Source: Methylococcaceae bacterium (lineage in GTDB: Bacteria; Pseudomonadota; Gammaproteobacteria; Methylococcales; Methylomonadaceae). Taken from it: a stretch of DNA of 17,850 bases. The stretch covers positions 1-17,850 of the forward strand of contig JAKIVF010000075.1 of assembly GCA_021647145.1 (NCBI GenBank), given 5' to 3'. The notes beneath the pieces are model-generated. The model ran no database searches. It was not told the DNA's origin and was given only the letters and a program-made list of their open reading frames with translations. This document shows, piece after piece, positions 14,647 to 17,850 of the stretch. A program made the translations under genes and the position numbers. Every line of letters begins with the position of its first letter. Positions within the stretch are counted from its first letter, which is position 1.

Positions 14647-15366
14647 TTATTCACCAAGCTTAAGAAGCACACCTTCAACCTTTGTCTGCGACATACCTGG
14701 TCGAATACTAATTTTTAGTTTTACAGTATTTTTTTGAATAATCTCCTGGATTGCTTCTTGATTTTTAGTTTTAAAAAGATCCAGGTCAAGAATTTCGGCT
14801 TTTATATTGCCTGAGATATAAAGTGCTGTAGATCCCATACCAAAGATGCCGTTATCACGGTCAACAATTTTTAACCCCCCCCTGTTTATAATGTATTTTA
14901 CTTTAGGACAGGCTCTTTCTTTAAATTCATTCCAGTCTTCCTGACCGAAGTCAAAACACTCTTTACGAATAAGGATAATAACTTCCTCAGTTACTTCTAC
15001 TTCATGTGCTTCTACTGCAGTAGAAAGGAATTTAGAGTCAAAATTGCCATAAGTACTAGCTGCTTCAGAGTCACGGGATGTTGGAGCTACCGAGTCTTGA
15101 ATATGCTCTTTTTTTGGTACAAAGGGTTTTTGTTGAAGTTCTTGTGTAGTAGAAGAAGGGTGAGACTGTTTTTCCGGTACTGTGTTCTTTCTTACACACA
15201 ATTGGACAATTTGTTCGTTGTTAAAACCCTGTTCTAAATAATATGTTACATCTTCTCGTACACAGGCAGCATATGATTTTGGTAAAAATAACATACTAAG
15301 TAAAAAAATTGATTTTAATAATGTTATTCCTGGTACCAATACGAAATTATTTAAGGTAGTTTTCAT
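14647..15366 (-). CDS. exported protein of unknown function, 239 aa
   Basis: The best start is the ATG at 15366, which gives a signal peptide of about 33 residues (MKTTLNNF, hydrophobic core, ending SYA). A GTG start at 15447 would add 27 hydrophobic residues and looks spurious. After the signal come CVREDVTYYLEQGFNNEQIVQLC (about 35-57, given here to show the two cysteines; the core is YLEQGFNNEQI), a helix pair recalling SHOCT-like segments, then a Pro/Ser/Thr/Gln-rich linker (about 60-110). The C-terminal domain (about 120-239) has two Cys (KECFDF, RACPKV) and the end RPGMSQTKVEGVLLKLGE. A G8 tract (plus 14875-14882) encodes Arg-Gly-Gly within it. It is divergent from the porin gene. Function unknown. 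Confidence 0.72.
   Translation of the reverse strand: MKTTLNNFVLVPGITLLKSIFLLSMLFLPKSYAACVREDVTYYLEQGFNNEQIVQLCVRKNTVPEKQSHPSSTTQELQQKPFVPKKEHIQDSVAPTSRDSEAASTYGNFDSKFLSTAVEAHEVEVTEEVIILIRKECFDFGQEDWNEFKERACPKVKYIINRGGLKIVDRDNGIFGMGSTALYISGNIKAEILDLDLFKTKNQEAIQEIIQKNTVKLKISIRPGMSQTKVEGVLLKLGE
14875..14882 (-). repeat. G8 homopolymer inside the 239-aa exported protein gene
   Basis: Eight C on the plus strand (eight G in the coding sense) fall at the codons for Arg-Gly-Gly in the last third of the protein. Gain or loss of one G would frameshift the C-terminal domain. Long G runs are unexpected in such AT-rich DNA. Confidence 0.9.
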
Positions 15367-15526
15367 CTGCATAATCAATTGTTCTAAGAAATTGACAAAT
15401 ATTTTTAAAGTATAAAATATGATAACGTGCAATAAACAATATAGCACAAGATTTCAGTTTATATTCAAAGAGTAGTGAAGAACAAGTTGCTCAAAATAAG
15501 TGTTTTTCATTATTACTAACTAGACC

Positions 15527-15561
15527 AAAACCCAAAACCCAAAACCCAAAACCCAAAACCC
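15527..15561 (+). repeat. tandem heptanucleotide array, (AAAACCC)5
   Basis: Five exact AAAACCC units run from 15527 to 15561, preceded by CC. The array lies in the divergent intergenic region between the 239-aa gene and the porin, about 36 bases upstream of the likely porin -35 box. Unit-number changes would shift upstream sites relative to the promoter in 7-bp steps. Confidence 0.95.
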
Positions 15562-15597
15562 AGAAAATAAAAAGGCGGATTTCTTGAAAAATACCAC

Positions 15598-15625
15598 TTG
15601 TAAGAATTGATTTACTGACTATATT
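15598..15625 (+). promoter_or_regulatory. candidate porin promoter
   Basis: TTGTAA (15598-15603), a 16-bp spacer and TATATT (15620-15625) face the porin gene, giving an untranslated leader of roughly 65 nt to the ATG at 15698. The DNA is AT-rich, so alternatives such as TTGATT at 15607 exist. Confidence 0.4.
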
Positions 15626-15697
15626 TTAACTAGCAATTATTTTAAACATAGTATGTTAGAGAATAATTATAAAGTAAATTATGATATGGGTAAAAAA

Positions 15698-16723
15698 ATG
15701 AGAAATAAACTAAAAAATGTATTAATGCTTTCTTCTCTATTGGCTTCTTCCTCACTATATGCTGACTTTAATAACACTCTTTATGGTGATTTTCGGTTTT
15801 CTGCCGGATACATAGATAGAAATAGCACAGGAACGGATGGGCTTACCGCAAATAATAATGCTTCAAGGATAGGTATTAAAGGCTCTGTTGGTGGAACTGA
15901 TTTAAAGGCAATTTATCATTTACAAGCAGGTTCAAAAAATGATGGGGCGGGTGCTGGAGCAGCAGCAGGAAATAATACTTCTTTTACCGCACGTTTTTAT
16001 TTTGCTGGATTAAAAAGTTCAACATACGGTAGTCTTATTTATGGCAGACATTCTACTGCTTATAAGATGTCTGGGTTACGTGTAGATCCTTTTTATGACA
16101 CCTCAGCTGGGCTAGGGAATGGGGGGGCAACTTATGGTCTGTCAGGCATGACAAATGGCTTTACAAACAACGCAATTGCTTATATTAGTCCAACTATTTT
16201 TGGGGGGGGTTCTGCAAATGCTGCTATCTATATAGATGATTCTAACGCAAATAGACATGACGTTAACTTTGGTGTTCAATATGCTGCGGATGGTATTACG
16301 GTAGGAGTGCAACAGGCCATTATAGGTAACGGTTCTAAGACAAGCAATAGCTCTGGAATTGCAAATACAGCAGGTATTGATTCTTCTACTCGTCTTTATG
16401 CTGGGTATAAAACAGATACTTGGAGCTTAACGGGGTCTTATGAGTTCCAAATTGCTGATGATTTATTTGGTACTGATACTAATCATTTGTATTTAGCGGG
16501 TACCTATAGAGTACTGGAGAAAACCAAGCTTGCTGTTTCTGTAGGCCATGTAGATGATGGTCCATTTGAAGGCGTAGGTTGGCAAGCAGGTATTTTTTAT
16601 AATATTTTACCTAAAACTGAATTATACGCTTTATATAGTGGTACTTATTTAGAGGATGATTTTAAAGGTGATTCTAATGTTGCGATGGTTGGAGTAAGTC
16701 ATAAATTCGCACTTTCTCATTAG
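15698..16723 (+). CDS. outer-membrane porin (gram-negative general porin type)
   Basis: A trimeric-porin-like beta barrel for passive diffusion across the outer membrane. From ATG 15698 it has 341 residues with signal peptide MRNKLKNVL...SSLYA (1-22) and a mature start DFNNTLYGDFRFSAGY. It then alternates amphipathic strands and Gly/Asn-rich turns, with porin marks such as SRIGIKGS, LIYGRHSTAYK and LYAGYKTDTWSLTGSYEF. Earlier in-frame ATGs (15653 and 15686) lack ribosome sites. The end is odd: the expected terminal HKF is followed by four extra residues, ALSH, so the terminal Phe used by BAM is not last. Two G runs (G7 near codon 142, G8 near codon 169) could cause frameshifts. The upstream region holds an (AAAACCC)5 array. 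A hairpin follows at 16734-16752. Confidence 0.88.
   Translation: MRNKLKNVLMLSSLLASSSLYADFNNTLYGDFRFSAGYIDRNSTGTDGLTANNNASRIGIKGSVGGTDLKAIYHLQAGSKNDGAGAGAAAGNNTSFTARFYFAGLKSSTYGSLIYGRHSTAYKMSGLRVDPFYDTSAGLGNGGATYGLSGMTNGFTNNAIAYISPTIFGGGSANAAIYIDDSNANRHDVNFGVQYAADGITVGVQQAIIGNGSKTSNSSGIANTAGIDSSTRLYAGYKTDTWSLTGSYEFQIADDLFGTDTNHLYLAGTYRVLEKTKLAVSVGHVDDGPFEGVGWQAGIFYNILPKTELYALYSGTYLEDDFKGDSNVAMVGVSHKFALSH
16121..16127 (+). repeat. G7 tract in the porin gene
   Basis: Seven consecutive G encode Gly-Gly and the first base of Ala in an Asn/Gly-rich loop. It is the first of two long G runs about 80 bp apart in the same gene. Confidence 0.9.
16202..16209 (+). repeat. G8 tract in the porin gene
   Basis: Eight consecutive G encode three glycines after PTIF. 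Slippage by one base would truncate the barrel about halfway. The run has the same length as the G8 tract in the divergent gene (14875-14882). Confidence 0.9.
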
Positions 16724-16733
16724 GTCTGATTAG

Positions 16734-16752
16734 TACGGCATAAAATGCCGTA
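16734..16752 (+). terminator. short hairpin after the porin gene (weak terminator candidate)
   Basis: TACGGCAT (16734-16741) and ATGCCGTA (16745-16752) form an eight-base perfect stem with a three-base AAA loop, starting about ten bases past the porin stop. No T-run follows, so it may stabilise the mRNA end rather than terminate. Confidence 0.4.
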
Positions 16753-17074
16753 GCAAGTATTGGAATGTTTCTAAGGTTAAGGCTCTTGGTTTTTAGAGAT
16801 TATGAGTAATGAGTGTTTATAAAAAAACAGATATCCTTTTAAAAAACCAATATTTACAATTTGGTGAGGGTGTATTGAAGCAAGTTTTAAGTGGTAAAAC
16901 CATTGAGCTTTATCGTTATATGAGTGTGTTTTAGCGCACAGAATAACAAAGAAAGATTAAAATAACTTTATCTTATAAGAGTTTGCTAATACAATTATTT
17001 TGAAGATGAAGTTTAGTGCTTTTATAGGTAACTCATCTGGTTTTATTTTATTAATTATATTTCAGGAGGTTATG
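16753..17074. other. intergenic gap between porin and repeat-protein genes
   Basis: AT-rich DNA without a supportable gene. A 41-codon open frame (16809-16934, beginning MSVYKKTD) has no proper ribosome site and is not claimed. Two weak promoter candidates face the next gene. One is TTTATC (16967-16972) with TACAAT (16990-16995). The other is TTGAAG (17000-17005) with TATAGG (17023-17028). Both spacers are 17 bp. Confidence 0.4.
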
Positions 17075-17431
17075 ATGAAACCAATGAATGTTATGACAGG
17101 TGTTCTCCTATTTTTCACAGTAGGTGTTTCTCAAGCGGAAATGGAATTGTCTAGCTTGGTTCAATGGGAAGAATCACAAAATGGACAGATAGCAATGAGA
17201 TCTGTATCTGACAATGACATAATCAATGACATTAACTCAATGGATGCAACTGCTGCTGGACATGAGCAATTCTCAAGCTTAGTTCAATGGGAAGAATCTC
17301 AATATGCTCAGCCATATTTATTGGCAAGCCAATCTGACGAAAGTATTGTTGCAAATATTAATGCTATGGGGGCTACTGCAGCTGGACAAAGTGAAATGTC
17401 TAGCTTGATTCAATGGGAAGAATCATTCTAA
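17075..17431 (+). CDS. secreted repeat protein with three SSLVQWEES motifs, 118 aa
   Basis: A small exported protein. AGGAGG at 17064-17069 lies five bases before the ATG at 17075, so longer starts (17000, 17072) are less likely. The signal peptide is residues 1-21, ending VSQA. The mature protein is built on a period of 41-42 residues: SSLVQWEES at 26-34, SSLVQWEES at 67-75 and SSLIQWEES at 109-117. Between them are matching spacers with NDIINDINSMDATAAG and ESIVANINAMGATAAG. It ends as the third motif is completed (ESF). The mature chain is acidic and has no cysteine. Two full repeats plus one motif suggest a binding-module array or a precursor, but the function is unknown. A strong terminator follows, and it is a monocistronic unit. 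Confidence 0.82.
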   Translation: MKPMNVMTGVLLFFTVGVSQAEMELSSLVQWEESQNGQIAMRSVSDNDIINDINSMDATAAGHEQFSSLVQWEESQYAQPYLLASQSDESIVANINAMGATAAGQSEMSSLIQWEESF

Positions 17432-17451
17432 ATTGATGTTTTTTACGATGG

Positions 17452-17483
17452 AGCTGGAATAATTAATATTCCAGCTTTTTTTT
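17452..17483 (+). terminator. rho-independent terminator of the repeat-protein gene
   Basis: Perfect ten-base arms AGCTGGAATA (17452-17461) and TATTCCAGCT (17467-17476) with a five-base loop are followed by a run of eight T (17476-17483). It lies 20 bases past the stop codon, and the T-run fits the plus strand. Confidence 0.92.
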
Positions 17484-17850
17484 GTTTAATTAAATGATTT
17501 TTACAAAACTAACACACTATTTATAAACTTGGACTCATACGTTGCCAATACGGTTGCGCGTGCCGGTATCTACGTTCTGCCTTCTTTCTGCGTTAGTCAG
17601 GATATATTTAATAAGACTTGCTCGATTATTTTGGGCCCCAGTTGGGGCAGAGTGCCTGTCCAAATGTAAAAAAAAGAAGGTTAATAGTAAAATATTTCCT
17701 GATTACCCACAAGCTTCCGCCGAATCAGTAGATGACTTTGTAAGGTATTGAAAAATAATAAATATCTATTAATGAAAATTTAACTTAAACTTTTAACTTT
17801 GATCAGGTTAAAAAATAACCATTATTTTTCATAAGATTACATTTAGCTTT
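17484..17850. other. terminal region without a supportable gene; possible decayed remnant
   Basis: Between about 17530 and 17740 the base composition is more GC-rich than the flanks, and GCCCCA-GT-TGGGGC (17635-17648) forms a short palindrome. Two overlapping open frames exist: about 69 codons on plus from a TTG at 17542 and about 57 codons on minus over 17535-17700. Neither has an ATG with a ribosome site or a recognisable motif. This may be a relic of a mobile or horizontally acquired gene. The last 100 bases are plain AT-rich DNA. Confidence 0.35.

Noticed and set aside
15367..15447. GTG-initiated N-terminal extension of the 239-aa exported protein
   Set aside because: It would put an extra hydrophobic stretch ahead of a complete signal peptide beginning at ATG 15366.
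15527..15561. CRISPR array or true telomere repeat
   Set aside because: Units are 7 bp without spacers, only five copies, and internal to a gene region, so it is a simple tandem repeat.
16809..16934. Open frame of 41 codons on plus (MSVYKKTD...) between the porin and the repeat-protein gene
   Set aside because: No ribosome site at proper spacing, no recognisable motif, and AT-rich chance frames of this size are common.
17542..17751. Open frame of 69 codons on plus starting with TTG
   Set aside because: No ribosome site, no ATG, atypical composition and an equally open minus-strand frame over the same DNA; described only as a possible relic.

Overview
The window is an AT-rich stretch (mostly about one-third G+C by eye) from a gammaproteobacterium. 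The evidence is the housekeeping block: ilvA, then ssrS (6S RNA)/zapA/zapB-like on the minus strand, divergent from a ygfB-pepP-ubiH-ubiI operon on the plus strand. This arrangement is typical of Gammaproteobacteria. An outer-membrane porin, Lol-type lipoproteins and signal peptides fit a Gram-negative cell. Genus cannot be fixed from the sequence alone.

Layout. 1-159: GC-richer leader with small hairpins. 160-1680: threonine deaminase IlvA. 1692-2419 (minus): TIGR02449/ZapB-like coiled coil, ZapA and 6S RNA, which meet ilvA tail to tail. 2569-6891 (plus): UPF0149/YgfB, aminopeptidase P, and the ubiquinone hydroxylases UbiH and UbiI/UbiF, tightly packed. 6959-7423: membrane-anchored lysine-rich protein. 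After this the window becomes accessory in character.

7591-10165 (minus): a large HTTM-DCC fusion membrane protein is followed by two tiny paralogous lipoproteins. Each lipoprotein has its own copy of promoter, Shine-Dalgarno sequence and terminator, so they are a recent tandem duplication of a whole transcription unit. 10166-10739 holds no convincing gene. It carries a roughly 140-bp ERIC-like imperfect palindrome, a strong minus-strand terminator, and a 133-bp segment bounded by 23-25-bp inverted repeats. A 42-aa membrane protein (minus) is divergent from a three-gene ABC operon (plus): MacB-type ATPase, FtsX-type permease, and a ZnuA-like periplasmic protein that has lost most canonical metal ligands. 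Two palindromes in the shared intergenic region look like operators.

13957-17431: genes for exported proteins. They are a two-cysteine protein with a possible Tudor/SH3-like fold, a 239-aa secreted protein (minus), a general porin, and a 118-aa secreted protein built of about 41-residue repeats. The 239-aa gene and the porin are divergent. Together they carry a G8 tract (hypothetical gene), a (AAAACCC)5 array in the shared intergenic region, and G7 and G8 tracts (porin). This cluster of simple-sequence repeats in surface-related genes looks like a contingency locus, which is inference. The last 370 bases contain no supportable gene, only a somewhat GC-richer patch that may be a decayed remnant.

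Most notable: the simple-repeat cluster at the porin, the secreted QWEES-repeat protein, the duplicated micro-lipoprotein units next to an HTTM-DCC fusion, and the MacB/FtsX-type transporter paired with a degenerate ZnuA-like binding protein.
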